NCBI GenBank assembly: GCA_944383465.1
Contig: CALWPQ010000043.1
Span: 1 to 64,000, forward strand
Direction: 5' to 3'
Source of the DNA: an uncultured Clostridia bacterium
GTDB taxonomy: Bacteria > Bacillota > Clostridia > Peptostreptococcales > Anaerovoracaceae
DNA: 64,000 nucleotides
Position 1 is the stretch's first letter; the number at the start of each line of letters is the position of its first letter. The translations under genes were made by a program, and so were the position numbers. The notes below the pieces were generated by a model that did no database searches, was not told where the DNA came from, and worked only from the letters and a program-made list of their open reading frames with translations. This document shows, piece by piece, positions 35,009 to 43,832 of this stretch.

Positions 35009-35155
35009 AGATAATCTCCCGATAATAAACAATTTATAAGCATCTGTTCAATATCCTACAGGTTCATTAAATTTGCCGATAGGATATCCACACCACTTAT
35101 TGTATAATACAAAACGCAAATAATCAACAACTGTTTATTAGGGAGATTGTCTATG
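35006..35155. promoter_or_regulatory. Divergent control region with mirrored leaders
   Basis: The two gene starts share an inverted sequence: TGTTTATTA(TC)GGGAGATTATCTATG on the minus strand and TGTTTATTAGGGAGATTGTCTATG on the plus strand, covering promoter-proximal sequence, ribosome binding site and ATG. Between them lies a second inverted repeat, ATATCCTA (35051-35058) and TAGGATAT (35080-35087), plus TATAAT at 35103-35108 as a likely -10 for the hydrolase. Either repeat could be the TetR operator. Confidence 0.6.
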
Positions 35156-36205
35156 AAGAAATGGAAGAAAATATGTTGCATTGTAGTTTCAATGGTATTA
35201 ATGATTGCGATACTCTGTATCGCAGTACTTCATAAACAGATTAAATCGGTAAACAGCATAGAAAAGGTTACCGATGATTTTTATATCATGAATTATTACG
35301 CTGATTATAAGTTAGACAACATGCTTGAACAGGGAATTAGTACAGAAGAAGAATTGGAAGATTTTTTATCCGCTAACATCTTCTTTGGATATTCGATTTC
35401 GGGTAATGAAAGCTATTATGGCGGAGGCTGTACTGCTTTTTCGGTTATGACACCTGAAGGCAAATACATATCCGGTAAGAATTTTGATTATGACCCGACA
35501 GAAATCCTGTTAGTATATACACACCCAGAAGACGGATATGCATCCTATTCCATGGTAGACCTTGATATCATGGGTGTTGGAAAAAAGAATGATGTATCTT
35601 CTGATTCATTGTTTGGTAAAATAACAATGCTTTCCGCACCGTATCTCGTCTGTGAAGGAATGAACGAGAAGGGCGTTTTTATAGGTATTGAGGAACTTGA
35701 GACGGAGGCAATACATCAGGATAACGGAAAAACGGATTTACTGCTGTTTCTGGCTGTGAGGGCAATGCTTGATAAATGTGTAACAGTGGATGAGTGTATT
35801 TCTTTATTAGGGAATTACGATATACATACGCAGTTTGATACTCCATTTCATCTGCTTATCTCAGATGCTAATGGAAAAAGCGTTGTGGTAGAATGGGTTG
35901 ACAATCAGATGAATGTGCTGGATCATAATTATTGTACCAACTTCCAACTTTCCGATGGGAAAGATTACTGGGTAGGCATTGGACAGGACCGATATGAAAC
36001 CGTTGAAAAGAAGTTAAAAGAAACAGAGAATATTTTAAGCATTGAGGATGCAATGAAGCTCTTGCACGATACCAGAATCGAATGGAATGGTGAGTGGGAT
36101 ACGGAATGGTCAGTTGTATATAATCAGTCTGATTTTAGCGTGGATGTCTGCATAAGGATGGACTATGATCATGTGTATCGTATAAGTAGAGAATATTTTA
36201 AATAA
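35153..36205 (+). CDS. Choloylglycine hydrolase/acid-ceramidase-like Ntn amidase
   Basis: 350 residues from ATG 35153 (GGGAGA upstream). An N-terminal membrane anchor or signal (about 6-27) is followed by a roughly 65 residue pro-segment and then G92-C93-TAFSVMTPEGKYISGKNFDY. C93 would be the N-terminal nucleophile exposed by self-cleavage, and the N-F-D motif is typical of linear-amide C-N hydrolases (bile salt hydrolases, penicillin V acylases, NAAA/acid ceramidase). Having the cysteine after a long pro-segment fits the NAAA-like branch better than classical bile salt hydrolases. Likely acts outside the membrane on an amide, such as an N-acyl amino compound or conjugated bile acid; substrate not determinable. 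Cargo of the 34321-36329 element. Confidence 0.83.
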   Translation: MKKWKKICCIVVSMVLMIAILCIAVLHKQIKSVNSIEKVTDDFYIMNYYADYKLDNMLEQGISTEEELEDFLSANIFFGYSISGNESYYGGGCTAFSVMTPEGKYISGKNFDYDPTEILLVYTHPEDGYASYSMVDLDIMGVGKKNDVSSDSLFGKITMLSAPYLVCEGMNEKGVFIGIEELETEAIHQDNGKTDLLLFLAVRAMLDKCVTVDECISLLGNYDIHTQFDTPFHLLISDANGKSVVVEWVDNQMNVLDHNYCTNFQLSDGKDYWVGIGQDRYETVEKKLKETENILSIEDAMKLLHDTRIEWNGEWDTEWSVVYNQSDFSVDVCIRMDYDHVYRISREYFK

Positions 36206-36226
36206 TGCGTAAAATTCCAGCTTATC

Positions 36227-36249
36227 GGGCAGCTCCTTTGGGGCTGCCC
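36227..36249 (+). terminator. Rho-independent terminator of the element's hydrolase
   Basis: GGGCAGC / GCTGCCC stem with a 9 base loop, then ATTTTG. It lies inside the element, upstream of the right end. Confidence 0.75.
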
Positions 36250-36305
36250 ATTTTGCATAGGCAAAGGTTGTGCAAAGTGCCAAATGAAACCGGAATATGC
36301 ACAAT

Positions 36306-36329
36306 ATCAACACAAAAGGTAAAAGGGAG
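36306..36329 (-). repeat. Right terminal inverted repeat of the element
   Basis: 24 bases, exact reverse complement of 34321-34344; followed at once by the second CGAGTGTT (36330-36337). Confidence 0.92.
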
Positions 36330-36442
36330 CGAGTGTTTCTTTTATTGCGAAATTGTCAGAATTGTGATAAACTTATGGTAATTATAGGTATAGGTTTATC
36401 GCTTTTTTGTTTGCCTGTAATTTGAGCAGGAAAGGAGTTTTT

Positions 36443-37261
36443 ATGAAAGTTGCTTTATTATCGCTGTCATTCCGCCGCTATCATCTTGATAAGATATTCG
36501 AGGTGGCGGGATATTTCGGTTATGATGGTGTTGAAATCTGGGGCGGCAGACCGCAGGCATATCCGTATGATATGGATGAGGCTCGCTGCGCGCATGTACT
36601 TGAGCTCAAGGAAAAGTACAATCTTGAAGTACCGATGTATACACCCGAGGTGCTTGGTTATCCGTACAATATTTCTACTCCCGATAAAAAAGAAAGGGAA
36701 GAAACGATAGATTATCTCAAAAAAGCTATCGATGTGGCAAAAGCTATCGGTGCGCCGCGAGTACAGCTTGCGTGCGGCCACGCGGGATACCAGACAAACC
36801 GCAAACAGAACTATCAGAATGTGCTTACCGTAATGCGCGCGCTCACCGAGCATGCGGAAAAGGTCGGTGTAGATCTCATAATGGAGGCGGTGACCCTTAT
36901 GGAGAGCAACACAATTATTTTTCTTGATGATCTCGTAGAACTGCTCGATGATCTCGGCAGTTCACATGTAAAGACAATGATAGATACGGTGACGCCGATG
37001 GTGCATAAGGAAGTTTTCGGAGATTACTTTGAAAAACTCGGCGATAAAATGGATTATATACATTTTATCGACAGCGACGGCGTGAGCCCTACTCATATGC
37101 CTGTCGGCAGCGGCATTATTCCGATGGAGGCACTTATGGCAGTACTTAAAAAATACGGCTATGATGGCTGGCTCAGTTCTGAGCTTGTGTCGTATGCAAG
37201 CGAGCCTGAGCTCTCAGCGGCAAGAGAAATAAAGAGCATTCGTAAGCTTATAGAAGGATAG
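36443..37261 (+). CDS. Sugar-phosphate isomerase/epimerase (FrlC-like TIM barrel)
   Basis: 272 residues from ATG 36443 (GGAAAGGAGTTTTT upstream; an upstream in-frame ATG lacks a site). Xylose-isomerase-like TIM barrel that resembles fructoselysine 3-epimerase FrlC along its length: YDGVEIWGGRPQAY, YTPEVLGYPYN, HAGYQTN, EAVTLMESN, DYFEKLGDKMDYIHFIDSDG and a late SSELVSY. The glutamates and histidines in these motifs would bind the divalent metal. First gene of an operon with an SgcQ/BtpA protein and an FGGY kinase. The substrate is probably a sugar or Amadori-type sugar derivative, but no FrlB/FrlD homologue is present, so fructoselysine itself is not supported. Confidence 0.88.
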   Translation: MKVALLSLSFRRYHLDKIFEVAGYFGYDGVEIWGGRPQAYPYDMDEARCAHVLELKEKYNLEVPMYTPEVLGYPYNISTPDKKEREETIDYLKKAIDVAKAIGAPRVQLACGHAGYQTNRKQNYQNVLTVMRALTEHAEKVGVDLIMEAVTLMESNTIIFLDDLVELLDDLGSSHVKTMIDTVTPMVHKEVFGDYFEKLGDKMDYIHFIDSDGVSPTHMPVGSGIIPMEALMAVLKKYGYDGWLSSELVSYASEPELSAAREIKSIRKLIEG

Positions 37262-37314
37262 TGTGTGGACGACGATAAATAAACGCAAAAAACAACAGAC
37301 GGAGGAAGATAAAA

Positions 37315-38121
37315 ATGACTACAATCAAAGAAGTTTTCGGTACTGATAAACCAATTATAGCACTCCTGCATCTGCGAGCTCTGCCAGGTGATCCGCATTT
37401 TCCCCACGGCGGCAAAATGGGTGATGTACTTTCCGCGGCAAGGGCGGACCTTAAAGCGCTGCAAGATGGAGGTGTAGACGGCATTCTCATCTCAAATGAG
37501 TTTAGCCTGCCGTATCTTGACCATGTTGATATGGTAACGCCAAGCGCTATGGCCTACATAATTGGTCAGCTCAGATCAGAAATAACTGTACCTTTTGGCG
37601 TGCATGTAATAAGTGACGCGGATGCGACAATAGAGCTTGCAGCTGCAGTTGAAGCACAATTTGTAAGAAGCGTTTTTACGGGAGCATATGTCAGTGAGAT
37701 CGGTATTAGAAACAGAAATGTAGCGGAAATGATAAGGCGCAAAAAAGCGCTGGAGCTCGATGAGCTTTTGATGTTTTATATGATAAATGCGGAGTCCGAC
37801 GGAGACCTTTCGGGGAGAGATATAGCTACCATTGCAAAAGCGGTACAGTTTAAGTGTCATCCTGATGCAATGTGCGTATCGGGAATACAGGCTGGCCACG
37901 GCGTGGACAGCGCTCTTATCGAAACAATAAAGGGAGCTGTTCCGAATGTGCCGGTATACGCAAATACGGGTTGTAAGGCGGAGAATATCGCGGAAAAACT
38001 CACATACTGCGACGGCGCATTTGTGGGCACGAGTTTTAAATACGACGGAAAGTTTGAAAATGACGTTGATCCTGCACGCGTAAAAGAATTTATGGATGTA
38101 GTAAGAAGCGTAAGGATTTAA
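37315..38121 (+). CDS. BtpA/SgcQ family TIM-barrel protein
   Basis: 268 residues: VFGTDKPIIALLHLRALPGDP at the N-terminus, DGILISNEFSLPY, the conserved GVHVISD and GVDSALIETIKGAVPNVPVYANTG, then a phosphate-binding-like GAFVGTSFKYDG near the C-terminus. The BtpA/SgcQ family has a phosphate-binding-barrel look, and its chemistry is not established for most members. AGACGGAGGAAGATAAAA precedes the ATG. The epimerase/SgcQ/kinase grouping suggests an aldolase- or epimerase-like step in sugar breakdown. Confidence 0.88.
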   Translation: MTTIKEVFGTDKPIIALLHLRALPGDPHFPHGGKMGDVLSAARADLKALQDGGVDGILISNEFSLPYLDHVDMVTPSAMAYIIGQLRSEITVPFGVHVISDADATIELAAAVEAQFVRSVFTGAYVSEIGIRNRNVAEMIRRKKALELDELLMFYMINAESDGDLSGRDIATIAKAVQFKCHPDAMCVSGIQAGHGVDSALIETIKGAVPNVPVYANTGCKAENIAEKLTYCDGAFVGTSFKYDGKFENDVDPARVKEFMDVVRSVRI

Positions 38122-38221
38122 TAAAGCGGAAATAGAAAACGGGTAGTATGACGGACAGTGTGAATAGATAAGCCCGTGGCAGCACTAAAGCAAGAAAATG
38201 AAAAAGTGAAAGGAAATGAAA

Positions 38222-39742
38222 ATGGCGAACAAATATTTTCTCGGTGTAGATATCGGAACATTCGAGAGTAAAGGACTTATAATGGATGAAAACTGCGAAG
38301 TAGTGGCGATGCACGCAGAAAAGCATGCTATGGAAAATCCAAAGCCGAATCATTTTGAAATGGATGCGGAAGAGATATGGTGGGGAGATTTTTGTAAAAT
38401 ATCACATGCGCTTCTCGAGAAAACAGGCATTTCTAATGCCGATATCAAATGTGTGGGCGTAAGCACGATGGGCGCGGGACTTGTACCTGTAGATGAAAAC
38501 TGTATGCCAATGATGAAAGCCATACCTTACGGCATCGATGCGAGAGCGAGCGCGGAAATTGCGTATATGAATGAAAAATACGGAGAAGAGGAAATACTTA
38601 AATTTAACGGCAGACCTCTCTGCGCCAACGATGTGCCGCCTAAAATCCTCTGGATAAAGAACAATCTGCCGGAGGTTTACGAAAAAGCGCATAAGTTTCT
38701 TACAGGCTCCTCCTTTATGACGGCTAAGCTCACAGGCAAATATGTAATAGACAGATTTCTCGGTTACGGCGGCTTCACACCGCTTTACGATCCGGATACA
38801 GGCAAGATAAACGAAAAATATGTAAGAGATTTTTGCCGTCCGGAGCAGCTTGCGGAGCTGCACGACAATACTGATATTGTAGGTACGGTGACGGCTAAGG
38901 CGGCAGCTCAGACGGGGCTTTTAGAGGGAACACCGGTTATTACGGGCGCTGACGATTCAGGTGCAGAAGCTGTTTCTACGGGTATTCTCGAAGTAGGCGA
39001 CCTAATGATACAGATGGGTTCGACGCTTTATTTCATCGGTATCGCAGATCATTTAGTTCATGACAGCCGCATCTGGAGCGGCGGCTTCCTCATTCCGAAT
39101 ACCAACAGCGTGCAAGGCGGTACGAATGCGGCTGGCACGCTTACGCGCTGGTACAGAGACAATCTTTTCTTCGATGCGCTCGAGCTCGAAAAGGCGGGTG
39201 GTCCTGATGCGTACGAAACGATGATGAAAGGGCTTGAGGATATTCCTGTCGGCTCAGACGGGCTTATTACGCTTCCGTATATTGCAGGTGAACGTACGCC
39301 GATAAACGATCCTAAAGCTAAAGGTATGATATTCGGACTCAGCATGCAGCATACGCGCGCGCATATCTATCATTCGGCGCTTGAATCTATCGGCTACAGC
39401 ATTGCAAATCATCTGGCGATATTTCGTGAAAACGGCGCGGCGCCAAAGAGAATATTTGCTGCGGGCGGAGGTACGAAAAATCCGATTTGGATGCAGATAA
39501 TTGCGGATATTACGGGTGAAGAAATTCATACGGCCAATGTAACGATAGGCGCGGCTTACGGCGATGCACTGATGGCAGCCATTGCTACGGGACATCTTTC
39601 AAAATTTGCTGATATCAGAAATTATATAACAGAGGGCGTTTCGTATAAACCAAATGCAGAAAACCATGAAAAATATCAGAAATATTATAAAATATTTAAC
39701 AGGCTTTACGAGGCGACAAAGGATATGATGCATGAGCTGTAA
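38222..39742 (+). CDS. FGGY family carbohydrate kinase (xylulokinase-like)
   Basis: 506 residues from the second ATG at 38222, which is seven bases from AAAGGA; the first ATG at 38216 is too close. N-terminal FGGY_N domain with YFLGVDIGTFESKGLIMDE and the GADDSGAEAVSTG motif, then FGGY_C with AGERTPINDPKAKGMIFGL and the ATP loop FAAGGGTKNPIWMQIIADITG. Phosphorylates a sugar with ATP; specificity (xylulose, ribulose, other) cannot be read out. Last gene of the FrlC-like/SgcQ/kinase operon; no dedicated sugar transporter is in view. Confidence 0.92.
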   Translation: MANKYFLGVDIGTFESKGLIMDENCEVVAMHAEKHAMENPKPNHFEMDAEEIWWGDFCKISHALLEKTGISNADIKCVGVSTMGAGLVPVDENCMPMMKAIPYGIDARASAEIAYMNEKYGEEEILKFNGRPLCANDVPPKILWIKNNLPEVYEKAHKFLTGSSFMTAKLTGKYVIDRFLGYGGFTPLYDPDTGKINEKYVRDFCRPEQLAELHDNTDIVGTVTAKAAAQTGLLEGTPVITGADDSGAEAVSTGILEVGDLMIQMGSTLYFIGIADHLVHDSRIWSGGFLIPNTNSVQGGTNAAGTLTRWYRDNLFFDALELEKAGGPDAYETMMKGLEDIPVGSDGLITLPYIAGERTPINDPKAKGMIFGLSMQHTRAHIYHSALESIGYSIANHLAIFRENGAAPKRIFAAGGGTKNPIWMQIIADITGEEIHTANVTIGAAYGDALMAAIATGHLSKFADIRNYITEGVSYKPNAENHEKYQKYYKIFNRLYEATKDMMHEL

Positions 39743-39945
39743 GGCAAAACTGACCGCGTGACCCGGATCTTACTAAAAGCGGCAAGGATAGTAATAGTCC
39801 AGATGTTATGATGACAGTGCAACTATAAGCTAATAGACAGAAAATGCCGAGACTATCAAGTATGCAGGCAGGATTAAGCGGCTTCTGCGACAACAGTAAG
39901 ACCTTTGCGTATGTATTTAGATGAGCAAAAATAAATCAGATAAAA

Positions 39946-39984
39946 AAAGAGCAATGCAGGGAATAATGCCGAGCATTGCTCTTT
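39946..39984. terminator. Bidirectional terminator between kinase and dipeptidase
   Basis: AAAGAGCAATGC / GCATTGCTCTTT stem (15 base loop) between convergent stops at 39742 and 39996. The 200 bases before it hold nothing I can assign. Confidence 0.82.
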
Positions 39985-39995
39985 ATATGTTTTTG

Positions 39996-41315
39996 TTACT
40001 CTACGAGTTTTGCGATTGCCTGAGCGTAAATTTTTGTAATTAGAAGAAGATCATCAAGGTCGATAAACTCGTTTTTCTGATGCTCCGTCATCGGTCTTTC
40101 CGGAAGAAGTGCGCCAAAGGCGACCGTATTTGGAAATGCGCGCGCGAATGTTGCGCCGCCGATTGCCAGCGGTTCTGATTCAGTATCGCCCGTGATTTCG
40201 CTGTATACGCTCATAAGAGTTTTTATCATTTCGCTGTTCTTATCCATAAATACTGATGGAGTACAGCCCTCGCCTGTGAGGGTAAGGCCGTAAGGAGTGA
40301 TATGCTCTTTCATCTTTGCTATAACATCGTCAGGGTTAAGAGTAACCGGAACACGCATATCTACGCCGAGGACAATTTCATCTCCGTCAACAGCTGCGGT
40401 GCCGATATTGCATGTGAATCTGCCGCTGTCGTCTGTTACATCAAATCCGAGGTTTTCTCCGTAGTAACACATTCCAAATTTGTCGTGATAGAATGCTGCG
40501 ATAGGACAGTTTATTTCACCGCTTTCGTGCTTGGCATAAAGCTCTTCCATAAGCTTCGAGATTGCGTTCTCTCCGAGGTGCGGCAAGCTGGCATGAGCGG
40601 CAACACCAACAGTTTCGACCGTAATTTTATTTCCGTTTTTATCGAGGACAACTGCTTTACAGGCGTCAGGCACTGCATTTGTTGCTGTACCGCCGCTGAT
40701 TTCTTCAATGCCGGAGGCTTTCCTGTTCATTCTCAGCTCAAAACCGAGAAGAGCCTCTTCCGCAAAAATAACAGGGAAGTTTGCATCAGGCGCGATGCCG
40801 CAGGTAGGAATTTCTTCACCTGCTGCCGCATAATACTCAACATCTCGCCAAGCAGTTTCTTCATCGGCGCCAAATATAATGCGTATACGCTTATTCGGCG
40901 CGATGCCCGCGTCGAGAATGGATTTTACAGCATAAATACATGAAACCGCAGGTCCCTTATCGTCGATAGTACCTCTTCCGTACATTTTATTGTCTACAAT
41001 AGTTGCGCTGAAAGGCGGATAGAGCCAGCCGCTGCCCTCAGGCACTACATCGAGGTGAACTACGATGCCCAGCATCTCTTCGCCTTCTCCTATTTCGGCA
41101 TAACCTACGTAATTATCCATATTCTTTGTGCGGAAGCCGAGACTTGCGCAGAGTGCAAGCGCGTTTTCGAGAGCTTTTGCAGCACCTTCACCGAACGGCA
41201 TCCCCGGCTTTGGATCGGAGTATACGCTGTTTATACGGATAAGTTCCTGCAAGCTTTTTACGAGCGCGTCGTTATTTTTTTCGACAGCTGCGTCGATTAA
41301 ACTGTTCAAGCTCAT
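39996..41315 (-). CDS. M20 family dipeptidase (PepV-like)
   Basis: 439 residues from ATG 41315 (AAAGGAGATAACAAA upstream). Zinc ligands in the expected order: VVHLDVVPEG (His and Asp), GRGTIDDKGP (bridging Asp), GADEETAWRD (catalytic Glu pair), APDANFPVIFAEE (Asp) and a late IGGATFARA(FP) region. The lid domain lies at about 185-360. Cleaves dipeptides in the cytoplasm. Co-oriented with and 94 bases downstream of a YfcC-type carrier, suggesting joint peptide or amino-acid use. Confidence 0.9.
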   Translation of the reverse strand: MSLNSLIDAAVEKNNDALVKSLQELIRINSVYSDPKPGMPFGEGAAKALENALALCASLGFRTKNMDNYVGYAEIGEGEEMLGIVVHLDVVPEGSGWLYPPFSATIVDNKMYGRGTIDDKGPAVSCIYAVKSILDAGIAPNKRIRIIFGADEETAWRDVEYYAAAGEEIPTCGIAPDANFPVIFAEEALLGFELRMNRKASGIEEISGGTATNAVPDACKAVVLDKNGNKITVETVGVAAHASLPHLGENAISKLMEELYAKHESGEINCPIAAFYHDKFGMCYYGENLGFDVTDDSGRFTCNIGTAAVDGDEIVLGVDMRVPVTLNPDDVIAKMKEHITPYGLTLTGEGCTPSVFMDKNSEMIKTLMSVYSEITGDTESEPLAIGGATFARAFPNTVAFGALLPERPMTEHQKNEFIDLDDLLLITKIYAQAIAKLVE

Positions 41316-41409
41316 TTTGTTATCTCCTTTCATTAACATATAAACTATTATACCACAAATCTAAATATCTTATGGTCTTGCTGCAAGATAATTTATGATT
41401 TTGTTATAT

Positions 41410-42831
41410 CTACTGAAGCTCGATACCCCACTGCGTGATAGTAGCAAATGTAAGGATCAGACAGATGGCAACCGAAAGAATGACAAACAGCGGCATAAAG
41501 AACTTATACCATCTTCCGAGAGGAATCTTTGAAAGTCCGCAGATAATAGCAATACTGTTAGTAGGCCAGAGAAGCTGTGCATATCCGTGTCCTAAGCTGT
41601 ATGCGAGGCAGGCTGTCTGACGGGTAACTCCCGCGAGGTCTGCAACCGGCGCAATGATAGGCATTGTAGTTGAGGCCATACCGCTTGCCGACGGCATAAT
41701 AAATCCGAGAAGCAGATGCAGGAAGTAGAAGCCGGATGCTGTCGCCCAGCTTGGGAGATTGCGTACTAAGAGGTACAGGTAGTATACGATGGTGTCGCTC
41801 ATACCGGATGAAGTGAGCACGATGTTGAGACCGCGCGCCATACCGATAACAAGACATCCCGAAGCCATTCCGTGGAACGAATCAACGAGATAACCGATAG
41901 CCTGATCCATATTGATTTTATTTATGATGCAGAGAACTATGGCAAGAACAATGTAAAGACCTGAAATTTCACTGAAATACCAGCCAAGCTTCTGACATGC
42001 ATAAACAACCCAGAGGATCATTGCCACAAACAGGATAAGTGAAATTTTGTTCTGCCATGTAAACGGAGCGCCTTCATCCGACATATCCGATGCGATATCG
42101 CTGAAATCGAGATCGTAAACGACACTTTTGCTCGGGTCTTTTTTAATCTTGCGGCAATATACGAGTGTGTAAGCGATCCAGATAACAACTGTAATTGCAA
42201 GAACAATGAGACGGAAGCCGAGACCTGAGAAAAGCGGAAGCCCGCTTACAGTTTGAGCAATACCTGTATTGTAAAAGCTGATACCGCCTACATTAAAACC
42301 GATAACGGCGGCAACCGCGGAAATTACGATACCTACAATAGCGTCATAACCGAGCGCAATACACATTCCGATAAATACTCCGATTAAAGGGTAAAGACCT
42401 TCCATTTCGCCCTGGAAACCATCGAGGGCATAAACGGCGATAAAGCCCGGAATAAGCAGCGCTGTCTTTGTCTTGAGAGCTCTTCTTGCGGCATTGATAA
42501 AGCCTGTAAACGCGCCTGTTTCCGTGAGAATAATAGCTACCCAGCATCCGATAAAGATGAGGAATATAAGATCTGCGGCGTTTACAAGTCCGTCATAAAT
42601 GTCGACGAACATCTGAAAAGGACCCTCTGACTGAGGACCGTCCGGGTTAGACGCATCCCTGTCCACAAAGTGGAAAGATTCAACATCGATGTTTACTATG
42701 CCCGTTTCCGGATCTTCGATACGGTCAAAGCTTCCTGCCGGTACTATGTAAGTTAATATTGAAAGAATTATAATCAATATTAACATAAGTACTGGAGTGG
42801 AAGGGGCCTGAAACTTTTTCTTTTCTTTCAT
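41410..42831 (-). CDS. YfcC family carrier (DcuC/ArcD-like)
   Basis: 473 residues, about eleven or twelve membrane helices, with an extracytoplasmic loop near 40-80 after the first helix (VPAGSFDRIEDPETG). The conserved GMASGCLVIGMARGLNIVLTSSG and FIMPSASGMASTTMPIIAPVADLAGV motifs identify the YfcC family of short-chain carboxylate/amino-acid carriers. AGGAGGAAAGAA precedes the ATG. Faces a GntR regulator gene (43094) across 262 bases. Substrate unknown; the downstream dipeptidase suggests amino acids or dipeptides. Confidence 0.88.
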   Translation of the reverse strand: MKEKKKFQAPSTPVLMLILIIILSILTYIVPAGSFDRIEDPETGIVNIDVESFHFVDRDASNPDGPQSEGPFQMFVDIYDGLVNAADLIFLIFIGCWVAIILTETGAFTGFINAARRALKTKTALLIPGFIAVYALDGFQGEMEGLYPLIGVFIGMCIALGYDAIVGIVISAVAAVIGFNVGGISFYNTGIAQTVSGLPLFSGLGFRLIVLAITVVIWIAYTLVYCRKIKKDPSKSVVYDLDFSDIASDMSDEGAPFTWQNKISLILFVAMILWVVYACQKLGWYFSEISGLYIVLAIVLCIINKINMDQAIGYLVDSFHGMASGCLVIGMARGLNIVLTSSGMSDTIVYYLYLLVRNLPSWATASGFYFLHLLLGFIMPSASGMASTTMPIIAPVADLAGVTRQTACLAYSLGHGYAQLLWPTNSIAIICGLSKIPLGRWYKFFMPLFVILSVAICLILTFATITQWGIELQ

Positions 42832-43052
42832 TTCTTTCCTCCTAAAAATTTAGAAATAATAGTAAAACATTTTCGTATATAATATATTGAATATTACGAA
42901 ACACGGGAACTATTATATCTGAAAATATCAGTACTTGCAATAAGTTTATAAAAAAATTTTTTTGTGCCTGTTTCAAGAAAATTATGTTTATTTTCAGAAA
43001 ATTAAGTTGCAAAAGATAAAAAATTTGGATATACTATTGTACATAAAGTTTT

Positions 43053-43061
43053 TGGTATAAT
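43053..43061 (+). promoter_or_regulatory. Extended -10 promoter of gntR (43094)
   Basis: TGGTATAAT: TATAAT at 43056-43061 with the extended TGn, without a good -35. The start codon follows 32 bases later. Confidence 0.55.
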
Positions 43062-43093
43062 AAATACAACCTTTAAAGAATGGATGGTACAAC

Positions 43094-43723
43094 ATGATAA
43101 AAGCGACACTTGCCGAACAGGCATACCATTATATAATAGAACAGATTAAATATGGTAATTTGAAAGAGGGAACAAAGGTAGATGAATCCGAAATTGTTGA
43201 AGAGCTCGGTATAAGCCGCACTCCGGTACGAGAAGCGCTCCTGCAGCTTGCCTCTGATGATGTTATCGTCAATATAGCAAGAAAGGGATTTTTCGTAAGA
43301 AGCTTTGGTAAAAAAGAAAAGTCTGATGCCTGCACGGTACTTGGACATCTTGACGGGCTGTCGGCAACATATGCAGCGCCGTTCTTAAAGGAAGAAGATT
43401 TTGCTGTGCTCGAGCGTATGGTAGACGATATGGATGAATTTATCGCTAATCAAGAATTTGAGCGCTATTCAAATATGCAGGAAGAATTTCACGCCTATTA
43501 TCAAAAGCTGTGTCCTAATCATCCGCTGCGTGAAGTAATAGATTATGTAAACAAAAAATACGTACTTTCTACTTTTTATATAGATGCGCCGCAGCTTTAC
43601 AAACATCTGGCGATAGCAAACGATGATCATAGAAAGATGGTTGAGCTGATGCGTGAAAATAAAAAGGACGAGCTTTATAAGCTTATTTCCAGTCACTGGG
43701 GATATAAGATTTATGAGGATTGA
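43094..43723 (+). CDS. GntR family transcriptional regulator (FCD subfamily)
   Basis: 209 residues: winged helix at about 5-70 (VDESEIVEELGISRTPVREALLQLASDDVI), FCD ligand domain at about 80-205. Paralogous to the regulator at 3822. It is divergent from the YfcC/PepV operon and is the natural candidate for its repressor. GGATGG upstream is a modest ribosome binding site. Confidence 0.9.
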   Translation: MIKATLAEQAYHYIIEQIKYGNLKEGTKVDESEIVEELGISRTPVREALLQLASDDVIVNIARKGFFVRSFGKKEKSDACTVLGHLDGLSATYAAPFLKEEDFAVLERMVDDMDEFIANQEFERYSNMQEEFHAYYQKLCPNHPLREVIDYVNKKYVLSTFYIDAPQLYKHLAIANDDHRKMVELMRENKKDELYKLISSHWGYKIYED

Positions 43724-43765
43724 TGATTGCGGAAAAAAAGGTATTTTTTTATGTTAAAGCTGATG

Positions 43766-43792
43766 CGGCTTCGGATTTGAAGCCGTTTTTTA
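43766..43792 (+). terminator. Rho-independent terminator of gntR
   Basis: CGGCTTC / GAAGCCG stem, 6 base loop, then TTTTTT. Confidence 0.9.
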
Positions 43793-43832
43793 TTTATTTG
43801 TAAAGCTTTGCTAAAAAAATTAAAAAAAAGTA

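Larger units (their letters stand above)
34321..36329. mobile_element. 2,009 bp transposase-less element carrying tetR and an Ntn amidase
   Basis: The ends are a perfect 24 base inverted repeat: 34321-34344 begins CTCCCTTTTACC and ends TTGTGTTGAT, and 36306-36329 is its exact reverse complement. Each end is abutted by CGAGTGTT as a direct repeat, the signature of an 8 bp target duplication. Inside are only two genes, a TetR regulator (minus) and a choloylglycine-hydrolase-like enzyme (plus). There is no transposase, so it must have been moved by one supplied elsewhere. I do not recognise the end sequence as belonging to a named family; 8 bp duplications occur in several IS families. The insertion lies about 100 bases upstream of the FrlC-like operon. 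Confidence 0.82.
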
